This document shows, one piece after another, positions 15,007-25,400 of a stretch of DNA of 64,000 nucleotides. The notes below the pieces were generated by a model. That model saw only the letters and a program-made list of their open reading frames with translations, was not told where the DNA came from and made no database searches. The position numbers and the translations under genes are program-made. Source of the stretch: Gammaproteobacteria bacterium (GTDB lineage: Bacteria > Pseudomonadota > Gammaproteobacteria > Enterobacterales > Permianibacteraceae); contig JACPFT010000001.1 of assembly GCA_016182845.1 (NCBI GenBank), positions 186,001 through 250,000 on the forward strand, given 5' to 3'. Within the stretch, counting starts at the first letter, position 1, and each line of letters opens with the position of its first letter.

Positions 15007-16938
15007 ATGACAAAAACAGGGGTCAACCCCACGATTGGGGTCCATCAATTCGCTGCGTCCCGTAAACCCATGCTCTCCAAGGTCGCCTGTGCCGTCGTGT
15101 TCGGTATGGCCGCGTCTTCGGCTTACGCCGTCGACTTCCAATGGGGTGACAACTGGGAAGGCCGTTTCGATTCGACCTTCTCCGCCGGCGCCAGCTGGCG
15201 CGTGGAAGGCCAGGATCCCGATCTGATCGGTAAAGCCAATAACAATGGCACCGGCGTGATCCCTGGTTCGGGCGTGGTTCCGCGTGGCGCCTGGAGCAAT
15301 AATGGCGACGATGGCGATCTGAACTTCAAACGCGGCGAAACCTTCTCCAAGATTGCCAAGGGTTCCCACGAATTCAGCCTGAAATACAAGGACAGCTTTG
15401 GCGTGTATGCCAGCGGCCTGTATTTCTACGATTTCGAACTGATGGACGAGCATCGCGATTTCCGCGAGCTGGACCAGGATGTGCTCGATCAACAGGGTGC
15501 CGACGCCAAGTTCCTCAGCGCCTTCACCTATTTCAACTTCGACCTGTTCGAGCGCCCGACCAAGTTCTCCGTCGGCAAGCAAGTGATCAACTGGGGTGAG
15601 AATACCTTCATCGCCCACGGTATTTCCGAGGGCAACCAGCCCCTGGACGTCACCAAGCTGCGCACGCCGGGCGCCGAAGTCAAGGAAGCCTTCCTGCCTC
15701 TGGGCAGCGCCCTGTTCTCCATGGGCGTCACCGACACCATCGATGTCGAAGCTTATTACCAGTACCAGTGGGACTCCTTCCAGTCGGACGGTAGCGGTAC
15801 TTATTTCTCGACCACGGACTATGCCGGGCCGTTTACGCCTAGCACGGTTTTCGGCACACCTGGCGGCCGTTACGTGCATCTGCTGTTCGCGCAGCCAGTG
15901 GAAGGCGCTCCCGGTACCGTAGCTTACCGTACCGCCGACCGTGATGCCGATGATGGTGGCCAGTACGGTATCAAGGCCTCCTGGTATGCCGAGGAGCTGA
16001 ACGAGACCGAATTCGGCTTCTACTACATCAACTATCACAACCGCCGCCCGGTGATTTCCGCCTATGCCCATGACGGCGTTGTGGGCACGAAGGGCTTTTT
16101 CGAATACCCCGAGGACATCCAACTCTACGGCCTGTCCTTCAACACAACGATTCAGGCTACCGGTACCTCGGTGGGCGGCGAAATCAGCTACCGCAAGGAT
16201 GAGCCTTTACAGATCGACGACGTGGAGCTGCTGTTCGCCACCCTGGAACCGATTGGTGCCATCCCCAGCGGCACCAGTCAGATTCCGGGCGGCACGCTGC
16301 CTGGCCATGAGATCTCCGGTTACCGCCTGTTCGACACGATCCAAGCCCAGTCCACCTTCACCCAGCTGCTGGGCCCGACCTTCGGCGCCGACGAGTTCAC
16401 CCTGCTGGCCGAGCTGGGTATGAACTACATCCAGGACATGCCGGATCAGGATGAGCTGCGTCTTGAGGCCTCGGGTACTCACCGCAGTGGGAATTCGATG
16501 CGTGCCGGTAATGGCTACGCCTTTCTGGCCGGCCCCGGCCAGTGTCGGCAATTCCTGCGCAATCCCAACGGTACGACGGTGCTTGGCCCGAACAACCTTC
16601 CCCTGGCCTTCCAGTGCGAAGGGACGGAAACCAACCAGTTCGCCACTCAGTTCTCCTGGGGCTACCGCGTGCTCGCCAAGCTGGACTACAACAGCCTGTT
16701 CTGGGGCATCAACGTCAGCCCGCGCATGATTTTCCAGCATGACGTGAACGGTAGTACGCCGACTCCGATTTCCAACTTCATCGAAGACCGCAAGGCCTTG
16801 GGTGTGGGCGCCTCCTTCGATTACCAGAACCGGTGGAATATGGACGTGAGCTATAACCGCTTCTTTGGCGGTCAGACCGGCGCCGATGGTCTTTCGGACC
16901 GCGATTTTGTGTCCTTGACCGTCAAGTACTCCATTTAA
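15007..16938 (+). CDS. DUF1302 family outer-membrane protein
   Basis: 643 residues from ATG 15007 (GGGGAAGGTAAT upstream). An N-terminal signal peptide ends near AASSAYAVDF after a somewhat long leader. The family opening FQWGDNWEGRFDSTFSAG follows. The rest alternates amphipathic beta strands with turns, and the chain ends in an aromatic/hydrophobic strand (RDFVSLTVKYSI), typical of an outer-membrane barrel. DUF1302 proteins recur with DUF1329, YCF48-like and MMPL genes, often near hydrophobic-substrate metabolism. A role in moving lipidic compounds across the outer membrane is an inference. First gene of a four-gene cluster. Confidence 0.88.
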   Translation: MTKTGVNPTIGVHQFAASRKPMLSKVACAVVFGMAASSAYAVDFQWGDNWEGRFDSTFSAGASWRVEGQDPDLIGKANNNGTGVIPGSGVVPRGAWSNNGDDGDLNFKRGETFSKIAKGSHEFSLKYKDSFGVYASGLYFYDFELMDEHRDFRELDQDVLDQQGADAKFLSAFTYFNFDLFERPTKFSVGKQVINWGENTFIAHGISEGNQPLDVTKLRTPGAEVKEAFLPLGSALFSMGVTDTIDVEAYYQYQWDSFQSDGSGTYFSTTDYAGPFTPSTVFGTPGGRYVHLLFAQPVEGAPGTVAYRTADRDADDGGQYGIKASWYAEELNETEFGFYYINYHNRRPVISAYAHDGVVGTKGFFEYPEDIQLYGLSFNTTIQATGTSVGGEISYRKDEPLQIDDVELLFATLEPIGAIPSGTSQIPGGTLPGHEISGYRLFDTIQAQSTFTQLLGPTFGADEFTLLAELGMNYIQDMPDQDELRLEASGTHRSGNSMRAGNGYAFLAGPGQCRQFLRNPNGTTVLGPNNLPLAFQCEGTETNQFATQFSWGYRVLAKLDYNSLFWGINVSPRMIFQHDVNGSTPTPISNFIEDRKALGVGASFDYQNRWNMDVSYNRFFGGQTGADGLSDRDFVSLTVKYSI

Positions 16939-16957
16939 GGGCAGAGGAAATTAGACA

Positions 16958-18325
16958 ATGAGCCTCTTCAATAAAAAAACAACGCTCGTCGCTGCCATTG
17001 CGCTGGTGTTCGCCGGTGTGGTTTCGGCCAAGGTCGCCCCGGATCAGGCGGCCCGCCTGGGTCAGGACCTGACTCCGGTCGGTGGTGAGAAAGCTGGCAA
17101 TGCCGATGGTTCCATCCCGGTCTGGGAAGGCGGCATAACCTCGACGCCGGCCGGTTACAAGTCCGGCGATCATCATCCGGATCCGTTTCCGGGCGATGCC
17201 ATCAAGTTCAGCATCAGCGCCCAGAATGCCGAACAGTACAAGGACAAGTTGACCCCCGGCCAGATGGCCCTGTTCAAGGCCTATCCGACCTACAAGATGA
17301 ACGTCTACCAGACGCGCCGCACGGCCTCCTTTCCGCAGCGCATCTACGAGGCCACGGCGGCCAATGCCCCGCGCGCCGAGCTGACGGGCGACGGTAACGG
17401 CATGAAGGGCGCTGCCATCGGCATCCCCTTCCCGATCCCGGGCAATGGCCAGGAAGTGATGTGGAACCACATCATGCGTTACCACGGCACCCATGTGGCC
17501 CGCTCTGGCGGCCAGGCCGCGCCGACCCGCGAAGGCGATTTCACCCTGGTGAAGTTCCGCGACCAGCTGGACATTCCCTACGCGAAGGAAGCCACCACGC
17601 CGGAAACACTGGATCAGACCAACCGCCTGTTCTTCTTCAAGCAGTGGGTGATTTCCCCGGCCCGTCTGGCGGGCACCGCCCTGCTGGTGCACGAGCCCAT
17701 GGACCAGATCAAGGAGCCGCGCCAGGCCTGGACCTATAACACCGGCCAACAGCGCGTGCGCCGTGCCCCCAACGTCGCCTATGACGCTCCCGGCACCGCC
17801 GCCGACGGCCTGCGCACCACCGACGACTTCGACATGTTCAACGGGGCCCTGGACCGTTACGACTGGAAGCTGGTGGGCAAGCAGGAACTCTACGTCGCCT
17901 ACAACAACTACAAGCTGCACTCCGACTCCGTGAAGTATGCCGACATCATCAAGCCCGGCCATATCAACCCGGATCTGGTGCGCAACGAGCTGCACCGCGT
18001 CTGGGTGGTCGAGGCCACGCTGAAGTCCGGCGCCCGTCACCAGTACAAGAAGCGCGTGTTCTTCGTCGACGAGGACAGCTGGCAGATCCTGGTCTCGGAC
18101 ATTTATGACGACCGCGATCAGCTGTGGCGCGTGGCGGTGGCCTATGCCATCAACTACTACGAAGTGCCGACCCTGTGGACTACCCTGGAGGTCTTCCACG
18201 ATCTGCAGTCCGGCCGTTACCTGGCCTTGGGCCTGGACAACGAGGATGAAATGTACGATTTCACCACGGAATTCGGTGCCGACGACTTCAATCCGGCGTC
18301 CCTGCGCCGCGAGGGCACTCGCTAA
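16958..18325 (+). CDS. DUF1329 family periplasmic/outer-membrane-associated protein
   Basis: 455 residues beginning with a signal peptide (MSLFNKKTTLVAAIALVFAG, cleavage after VSA). The family motif LGQDLTPVGGEKAGNADGSI-like opening is present, followed by IPVWEGGIT. A repeated-strand body with TYNTGQQRVRRAPNVAYD and SWQILVSDIYDDRDQLWR is typical of DUF1329, which has a LolB-like beta fold. The gene lies 19 bp after the DUF1302 stop, preceded by GGGCAGAGGAA. It presumably works with the DUF1302 barrel as a lipid-handling partner. The biochemical function is unproven. Confidence 0.88.
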   Translation: MSLFNKKTTLVAAIALVFAGVVSAKVAPDQAARLGQDLTPVGGEKAGNADGSIPVWEGGITSTPAGYKSGDHHPDPFPGDAIKFSISAQNAEQYKDKLTPGQMALFKAYPTYKMNVYQTRRTASFPQRIYEATAANAPRAELTGDGNGMKGAAIGIPFPIPGNGQEVMWNHIMRYHGTHVARSGGQAAPTREGDFTLVKFRDQLDIPYAKEATTPETLDQTNRLFFFKQWVISPARLAGTALLVHEPMDQIKEPRQAWTYNTGQQRVRRAPNVAYDAPGTAADGLRTTDDFDMFNGALDRYDWKLVGKQELYVAYNNYKLHSDSVKYADIIKPGHINPDLVRNELHRVWVVEATLKSGARHQYKKRVFFVDEDSWQILVSDIYDDRDQLWRVAVAYAINYYEVPTLWTTLEVFHDLQSGRYLALGLDNEDEMYDFTTEFGADDFNPASLRREGTR

Positions 18326-18348
18326 GCGATTCCGGCGCAAGCCAGAAA

Positions 18349-18378
18349 AGACGGCCGATTTATTCGGCCGTTCTTTTT
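18349..18378 (+). terminator. Terminator between DUF1329 and the YCF48-like gene
   Basis: ACGGCCGA-TTTAT-TCGGCCGT is followed by TCTTTTTG. It separates the first two cluster genes from the last two and may reduce read-through. Confidence 0.8.
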
Positions 18379-18489
18379 GATGCGCCGGCGATGCTTCGGT
18401 GGCTCGGAGCTCGGCAGGGCTCTCTGCCTCGATTCACGGTCTATAGTTTGCATTCCTGCCGGCTACCGGCATTTTTGGAGCCATTTTCG

Positions 18490-19512
18490 ATGCGCAACAA
18501 GCACTTCCGCGCATTCTCCACCCCGAGTTCGTTGTTGCTGGGCGTGGCGCTGTCTTTCCTGACGGCCACCGGACCGGTCGCCGCTACCGAGGCGGCAGGC
18601 AAGGAGCCGGCAGTCATTGCCCGCAAGGCGCAATCCTCCGTGCTGTTGGACATCGTGGAAGCTGGCGGACGCTGGATTGCGGTCGGCGAGCGTGGGCACA
18701 TCCTGTATTCCGAGGACCAAGGCGCGTCCTGGGCGCAGGCCGAAGTGCCGGTGGCCTCGAACCTGACGGCGGTGTATTTCGCCAATGCCGAACAGGGCTG
18801 GGCCGTGGGGCACGATGCCACCATCCTGGCGACCGCCGATGGCGGGCGCAGCTGGAGCCTGCAATTCCGCCAGCCGGAACTGGAGAAGCCCTTTCTCGAT
18901 GTCTGGTTCCGCAATCCCCTGCGGGGTATCGCCATCGGCGCCTATGGCATGATGATGCGCACCGAGGACGGCGGGAAGACCTGGCAGACCCAGGACACCG
19001 CATCCTTGGGCGACGATATCATCGCCGAACCTCATCTCAATGCTCTGCGCCAGTTGGGCGATGGTTCCCTCTTGCTGGCTGGCGAGGCCGGTCTGGTCGC
19101 TCGCTCCAATGACGAGGGGCGCAGTTGGACGCGTATGTCTTTCCCTTACGAGGGCTCTCTGTTCGGTATCGGCGAGACCACGGGCAAGGCCTTGCTGGTC
19201 GCCGGTCTCCGCGGCCATGTGTTCCGCTCGGTGGACAACGGCGCGAGTTGGCAGGAAGTGAGCACCGACGTCGTGGGCGCCTTGAACTCGGTGCTCAATA
19301 CCGGTTCCGGCGTCTATGTCCTGGGCAATGACGGCATCGTGCTGCGCAGCCAGGACGACGGGCGCAATTTCGTCAAGGTTCAGCGCGGCGACCGCAAGGC
19401 CGTCGCCGCGGGCCTGGCTGACGAGAACGGCCTCTTGCTGGTGGGCGAGGTCGGCGTCAAGACCACCGATGCCGACGGGCGCGATCTACAAAAGCACGAT
19501 CTACAGAAGTAA
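18490..19512 (+). CDS. YCF48-like beta-propeller protein
   Basis: 340 residues. The signal peptide ends near TGPVAATEA. The rest is a series of about seven BNR/YCF48 repeats, recognised by G-x-G strands and S/T-D-D/G-G-x-S/T-W turns (VGHDATILATADGGRSW, AYGMMMRTEDGGKTW, VLRSQDDGRNF). In photosynthetic organisms YCF48 is an assembly factor; in this non-photosynthetic context it is probably a periplasmic scaffold for the neighbouring transporter. ATG 18490 follows TTTTGGAG and begins the signal peptide, so upstream in-frame ATGs are rejected. The last codons contain a small duplication (DLQKHDLQK). Confidence 0.87.
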   Translation: MRNKHFRAFSTPSSLLLGVALSFLTATGPVAATEAAGKEPAVIARKAQSSVLLDIVEAGGRWIAVGERGHILYSEDQGASWAQAEVPVASNLTAVYFANAEQGWAVGHDATILATADGGRSWSLQFRQPELEKPFLDVWFRNPLRGIAIGAYGMMMRTEDGGKTWQTQDTASLGDDIIAEPHLNALRQLGDGSLLLAGEAGLVARSNDEGRSWTRMSFPYEGSLFGIGETTGKALLVAGLRGHVFRSVDNGASWQEVSTDVVGALNSVLNTGSGVYVLGNDGIVLRSQDDGRNFVKVQRGDRKAVAAGLADENGLLLVGEVGVKTTDADGRDLQKHDLQK

Positions 19513-19530
19513 GAGGGCGGGAGCCGCTTG

Positions 19531-22119
19531 ATGGAAGTTCATAGCTTGCAACAGAGCGCCCTAAACCGGCGCATCGTCGATTTTGTCTTCGGTCACCGCC
19601 GCCTGGTCCTGGGTGTTTTCGCGGCACTGACCCTGTTCATGCTCTGGTCGGTGAGCATGCTGCGTGTCGATGCGGGATTCGAGAAGAATGTCCCGCTCAA
19701 ACACCCGTACATGCAGACCTACATGAAGTACCAGCAGCAATTCGGCGGCGGCAACCGCGTGCTGGTGGCCATCGAGGACACGCGCGGCGACATTTTCAAT
19801 CCGGAGTTCTTTGCCGTCTTGCAGGACGTCACCAACCGGGTCTTCGTGATCCCGGGCATCGACCGTCCCCTGGTGCGTTCCCTGTTCACGCCCAATACCC
19901 GCTTCGTCGAAGCCGTGGAAGACGGCCTGGCCGGCGGGCCGGTGATACCCAATGACTTCAAGCCCGATCAGCCGGGCTTGGAGCGGGTGCGCGAGAACGT
20001 GCTCAAGGCCGGCGTGGTCGGGCGCCTGGTGGCCAATGATTTCTCGGCGGCCATGGTCCAAGCCGAGCTGATGGCCATCAACCCGGAGACCAAGCAGCCC
20101 ATCAATTACATCGAGGTGGCTGGCCAGCTGGAGCAGGTCCGCGCCGAAATCGAGGCCAAGCACCCCACGATCAAGCTGCACATCATCGGCTTCGCCAAGG
20201 TCATGGGCGATGTCAGCCAGGGCGCCAAGGGCGTGGGCGTGTTCTTCGCCATCGCCATCCTGATCACGGCGGTTCTGGTCTATCTGTACTCTCATTCCAT
20301 GCGACTGACCCTGCTGCCCATCGCCTGTTCCATCATCGGCGTGATCTGGCAGCTAGGCCTGTTGCCGCTCCTCGGCTTCGGCATCGATCCCATGTCGATC
20401 CTCGTGCCCTTCCTGATCTTCGCCATCGGCGTATCCCATGGCGTGCAGATGATCAACGCCATGGGGCGCGGCGTGGCTTCTGGCCTCAGCTCTATGGAGT
20501 CCGCCAAACAGGCATGCTCGCGGCTTCTGTTTCCGGGCGGCATCGCCCTGCTCTGCGACGTGGTGGGCTTCATTACCCTGATCATCATCGAGATCAAGGT
20601 CATCCAGGATCTGGCCATCACCGCCAGCATCGGCGTCGGCGTCATCATTTTCACGAACCTGATCCTGCTGCCGGTCCTGCTGTCCTACGTGAACGTGAAA
20701 GAATCCTTCCGTAGCAAGGTGGAAGCGGGCGCCGCCAAGCAGGACAAGGTCTGGCGCACGCTCACCGCGTTCACTACGCCCAAGCTCGCTACCCTGACCA
20801 TCGTCATCGCCCTGGCCATCGGCGGCCTGTCCTATTTGCAGAGCCTGAAGCTCAAGATCGGCGATCTGCAGCGTGGCACGGCGGCCCTGCACGAGGGCTC
20901 GGTCTATAACCGCGATACGGATTTCATCACCGGGCATTTCAGCATCAGTGTCGATCTGCTCTCGGTGATCGTGGAGACCATCCCCTCGGGCTGTACCTAT
21001 CACGACGTGATGAGCGATATCGATCGTTTCGCCTGGCATATGGCCAACGTGTCGGGCGTGCAGTCCACCATCAGCCTGCCTCAGGTGGCCAAGATCCTGA
21101 ATGCCGGCTTCAACGAGGGCAATCTGAAGTGGCGCGTGCTGCCGCGAAATCAGTCCACCCTGGTGCAGTCCATCCAGTACGTGGAGACCTCCACCGGCCT
21201 GCTCAATTCCGAATGCAATGTCATGCCGCTCTTGATCTTCACCGAGGATCACAAGGCGGAGACCCTGGAGCGGGTGGTGGCCGAGGTCAAGGCCTACGAG
21301 GCCAAGGCCCAGGCCGAGAAACAGGCACGGGAAAGCCAGGCCTACGAGCTGCTCAAGGCCAAGCTTGGAAAGACCGAGGACAAGTCCGGACAGGCGGCGC
21401 TCACCGCCCTGGAGGCCTTCCGCGCCAAGCCGGATCCGGTTCAGCTGGGTAAGCTCAACAACCAGCTGGAAGACTGGCGTAAGCGCCTGGAGGATCAGGG
21501 CGCCGCCGCCGAGCAGCTGGCTGCCTTGAGCGATTACCAGTCGGCCTTCCGCCTCAACAACACCCGTTTCCTGCTGGCCACCGCGCCGGTGGGCGTCATG
21601 GCCGCCACCAACGAGGCGGTCAAGGCAGCACAGCGCCCCATGCTGATGTGGGTGTACGGCGCCGTGACCCTGCTGTGCTTCATCAGCTTCCGCTCGGTGA
21701 AGGCCACGGTCTGCGTGATCATTCCCCTGATGCTGGTCACCCTGATGGCCGAGGCCCTGATGACCTTCCTCAAGATCGGCGTCACCGTGTCCACGCTGCC
21801 GGTGATTGCCCTGGGCGTCGGCATCGGCGTCGACTACGGCATCTACATCTTCATGCGCATGAAAGACTTCCTGGCCGAAGGGCAGGGCATAGGCGATGCC
21901 TATCTCAACACCCTGCGCGCCACCGGCAATGCCGTGTTGTTCACCGGCCTAACCCTGGCCATCGGCGTCTCGACCTGGGTGTTCTCGGCCCTCAAGTTCC
22001 AGGTGGACATGGGCATCCTGCTCACCTTCATGTTCCTGGTGAACATGATCGGCGCGGTGATCCTGATCCCGGCGCTGGCCGCCTGGCTATACCGGGGGAA
22101 AAAGACCGCAACTACCTAA
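19531..22119 (+). CDS. MMPL/RND-family transporter
   Basis: 862 residues. TM1 is near 22-42, followed by a large periplasmic loop. A sterol-sensing-like bundle of about five helices covers 235-395 (VGVFFAIAILITAVLVYLYS and IGVSHGVQMINAMGRG). A second periplasmic domain with an Ala/Glu/Lys-rich coiled segment lies at about 575-660, and a second TM bundle at about 705-855 (IALGVGIGVDYGIYIFMRMK). The conserved G-x-G-x-x-x-D-Y/H motif of MMPL proton-driven transporters is present. ATG 19531 is chosen over the adjacent TTG. It ends the DUF1302 cluster and likely exports or relocates a hydrophobic substrate. Confidence 0.88.
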   Translation: MEVHSLQQSALNRRIVDFVFGHRRLVLGVFAALTLFMLWSVSMLRVDAGFEKNVPLKHPYMQTYMKYQQQFGGGNRVLVAIEDTRGDIFNPEFFAVLQDVTNRVFVIPGIDRPLVRSLFTPNTRFVEAVEDGLAGGPVIPNDFKPDQPGLERVRENVLKAGVVGRLVANDFSAAMVQAELMAINPETKQPINYIEVAGQLEQVRAEIEAKHPTIKLHIIGFAKVMGDVSQGAKGVGVFFAIAILITAVLVYLYSHSMRLTLLPIACSIIGVIWQLGLLPLLGFGIDPMSILVPFLIFAIGVSHGVQMINAMGRGVASGLSSMESAKQACSRLLFPGGIALLCDVVGFITLIIIEIKVIQDLAITASIGVGVIIFTNLILLPVLLSYVNVKESFRSKVEAGAAKQDKVWRTLTAFTTPKLATLTIVIALAIGGLSYLQSLKLKIGDLQRGTAALHEGSVYNRDTDFITGHFSISVDLLSVIVETIPSGCTYHDVMSDIDRFAWHMANVSGVQSTISLPQVAKILNAGFNEGNLKWRVLPRNQSTLVQSIQYVETSTGLLNSECNVMPLLIFTEDHKAETLERVVAEVKAYEAKAQAEKQARESQAYELLKAKLGKTEDKSGQAALTALEAFRAKPDPVQLGKLNNQLEDWRKRLEDQGAAAEQLAALSDYQSAFRLNNTRFLLATAPVGVMAATNEAVKAAQRPMLMWVYGAVTLLCFISFRSVKATVCVIIPLMLVTLMAEALMTFLKIGVTVSTLPVIALGVGIGVDYGIYIFMRMKDFLAEGQGIGDAYLNTLRATGNAVLFTGLTLAIGVSTWVFSALKFQVDMGILLTFMFLVNMIGAVILIPALAAWLYRGKKTATT

Positions 22120-22137
22120 GCTGCGGTTCACAAGTAC

Positions 22138-22166
22138 AAAAGGCGCCAACCCGGCGCCTTTTGTTT
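22138..22166 (+). terminator. Terminator of the DUF1302-MMPL cluster
   Basis: AAAAGGCGCC-AACCC-GGCGCCTTTT followed by GTTT, 18 bp after the MMPL stop. Confidence 0.88.
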
Positions 22167-22475
22167 ATCTCAAAAAGCTAAAACACTCGTTTTAAACCAT
22201 CGTTAAAAGCTTGCCAGCCTTGGAATTTTTTTCTCCCGGGCGTGCATAGGTATTCACTATGGCACGTGCCTTCACGCCTGCAATGGCCTAGAATTAGCGC
22301 ACTTCGCGCCGCGCCCGACTCGACCCGAGTCATTTTGGCCGCGACGCGCGGCCCGCCGCGCATTGGGGAGCGGTTCAGTTTGAACCGCCTAAGATGCGCC
22401 GCCAAGATTCGACCATCACGCTCGTACGCTAATAAGTACCTGTAATTCCACGGTATGCCAGAAGGGGAAACCTGC
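22167..22475. other. Upstream region of the NAD-glutamate dehydrogenase gene
   Basis: 309 bp without a gene. The first 70 bp are AT-rich; a TAGAAT hexamer near 22290 could be a -10 element, but no good -35 is seen. It presumably carries the GDH promoter and a leader. Confidence 0.4.
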
Positions 22476-25400
22476 ATGTCGACGAAGTCTTCCGATCAAC
22501 ACGCCCATCTGATCGATAAAGTTGTCGCCCTCATCAAGGACAAGTTGCCGGCCAAGCAATCGGCCCTGGTCGCGGACTTCGCCCGCCGCATCTTCAACTC
22601 CATCGCCTATGAAGATCTGGCGGCTCGCGCCACCAACGATCTCTACGGTTCGGCCTTGAGCCTGTGGAACTTCATCCAGGGTCGCAAGCCCGGCGAGACC
22701 AAGCTGCGCGTCATCAATCCGGAGTTCGCCCAGCACGGCTGGCAGTCCCCCCATACCGTCATCGAGTTGATCCACGACGACATGCCCTTCCTGGTGGACT
22801 CCATCAATATGGAGATCAACCGCCTGGGGCTTTCGACCCATCTGTTCATTCATGTGCCCACCAAGATCGTGCGCGATGCCAAGGGCATGGTCACGTCTAT
22901 CCACGGTTCCCGCGAGGACGTGAAGGGCGCCGTCTTCGAAACCCCCATGTTCCTGGAAATCGACCGCCAGACCGACGCAGCCACCATCGCGGCCATCGAG
23001 AAGGGCCTGATGACTGTGCTGGCCGATGTCGAGGCGGCCGTGGGCGATTGGAAGCCCATGTGCAAACGCTTGGAGGAGATCATCGCCGAAGTGAAGTCGG
23101 TGAAGTCCAAGCTGCCCATGGACAAGGAAAACATCGACGAGTCCATCGCCTTCCTGGAGTGGATGCAGGCCAATAACTTTACCTTCCTGGGTTACCGTAC
23201 CTATGAGTCGGTCAAGCACGCCAAGGACTGGGAACTGGCCGCCGTGCCGGGCTCCAGCCTGGGGCTAATGCGCCACACCGAGGGTACCGAGAAGAAGCGC
23301 CTGCTCTCCGGCATGACCAAGGCCGCCCAGGGCCTGGCCCTGAACAATACCCGCCTCCTGGTCCTGTCCAAGACCAATGCCGTGTCCACGGTGCACCGCC
23401 CGGCGCGTATCGACTACATCGGCGTCAAGCGCTTCAACGACAAGGGCGAAGTGGCTGGCGAATACCGCTTCCTGGGCCTGTTCACCTCGGCGGCCTACAA
23501 CACCAGCGCCCGCCAGATCCCCCTGCTGCGCCACAAGGTGCAGACCATCCTCGACCGCTCGGGCCTCGCGCCCAATGGCCATGACAGCAAGGCCCTGCTC
23601 AATATCCTGGAGACCTTCCCGCGCGACGAGCTGATCCAGATCGGCATCAACCAGCTCGTGGAAATGTCCATGGGCATCCTGCATATCGCCGAGCGTCCGC
23701 TGACTCGGCTGTTCGTGCGCCCCGACGCTTACGGCCGCTTCTTCTCCTGCCTGGTGTACACGCCGCGCGATCGCTACACGACGCGCATGCGCCTGAAGAT
23801 GCAGGCCATCCTGAAGAAGGCCTTCGGCTCCGAGCATGAAGTCGATTTCACCACCCAATTCAGCGAGTCCGTCTTGACCCGCATCCACTTCGTGGTGCGC
23901 GTCAAGAACACCGACGCGGTGCATTACGATGCACGCCAGATCGAGCAGGAGCTGATCGACGCAACCCGCTCCTGGGAAGACAATCTATCCGATGCCATGG
24001 TCGTCGCCTTCGGCGAAGGCGAGGGCAAGAAGCTCTACAACCAGTATGTCGAGGCCTTCCCGCCCGGCTACAAGGACGAGATGTCCGTGCAGAGCGCGGC
24101 CCTGGACGTCAAACACATGGAGTCCCTGTCCGAGACCAATCGCCTAGGCATGATGCTGTATCGTTCCCAGGAAGATCTGGACACCCAGGTCCGCCTCAAG
24201 CTCTACAACCTGAACGAACCCCTGGCCCTGTCCGATGTCCTGCCCATGCTGGAAAATATGGGCCTCAAGGTCATCAACGAGCATCCCTACGAAGTCGAGT
24301 TCAAGAACGGCAAGACCATCTGGGTCCTCGACTTCTCCATGGCCGCCGTCAATGGCCAGCCCCTGGATCTGGATGCCGTCAAGGACATCTTCCAGGAGTG
24401 TTTCGCCCGCGTCTGGGCCAATGACGCCGACAACGACGGCTTCAACCGCCTGACCCTGCTCGCCAAGTTGAACTGGCGCGAAGTCTCCATCCTGCGCGCC
24501 CTGGCCAAGTACATGCGCCAGCTGGGCTTCACCTACAGCCAGCAGTACATCGAGGAAACCCTGGGCGCCTACCCGCATATCGCCCAGATGCTGGTCCAAC
24601 TCTTCAACCTGAAGTTCAATCCCAAGGATCTGCGCGATCTGGCCAAGCTGAACATCACCAGCGACGCCATCTACGAGGCCCTCGAGAAGGTCAAGTCCCT
24701 GGATCAGGACCGCATCCTGCGCCGCTATCTGGACATCATGGCCGCCACCGTGCGTACCAACTTCTTCCAGAAAGATGGCAAGGGCAAGGACAAACCGTAC
24801 ATCTCCTTCAAAATCCGCCCGCGCGAGATCCCGGAAGTACCGCAGCCGACCCCGCTGTTCGAGATCTGGGTGTTCAGCCCGCGCGTCGAGGGCGTGCATC
24901 TGCGCTTCGGCATGGTTGCCCGAGGCGGCCTGCGCTGGTCGGATCGCCGCGAGGACTTCCGCACCGAAGTCCTGGGCCTGGTCAAGGCGCAGCAGGTCAA
25001 GAACACGGTGATCGTGCCCATGGGCGCCAAGGGCGGCTTCGTCTGCAAGCAGATGCCGACGGGCGCCGATCGCAAGCGCATCCAGGAAGAGGGCATCGCC
25101 TGCTACCAGACCTTCATCAAGGGCCTGCTGGACATCACCGACAACATCGTGGCCGGCAAGATCCAGCCGCCGCGCGACGTCTACCGCCACGACGAGGACG
25201 ATCCCTATCTGGTGGTCGCCGCCGACAAGGGCACGGCGACCTTCTCCGACATCGCCAATGCCATTTCCCTGGAATACAACCACTGGCTGGGCGACGCCTT
25301 CGCCTCCGGCGGCTCCAACGGCTATGATCACAAGGGCATGGGTATCACCGCCAAGGGCGGCTGGGAGTCGGTCAAGCGCCACTTCCGCGAGATGGGCATA

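Noticed and set aside
22167-22475. Riboswitch or small RNA in the GDH leader
   Set aside because: No recognisable aptamer, terminator/antiterminator pair or conserved structure could be seen.
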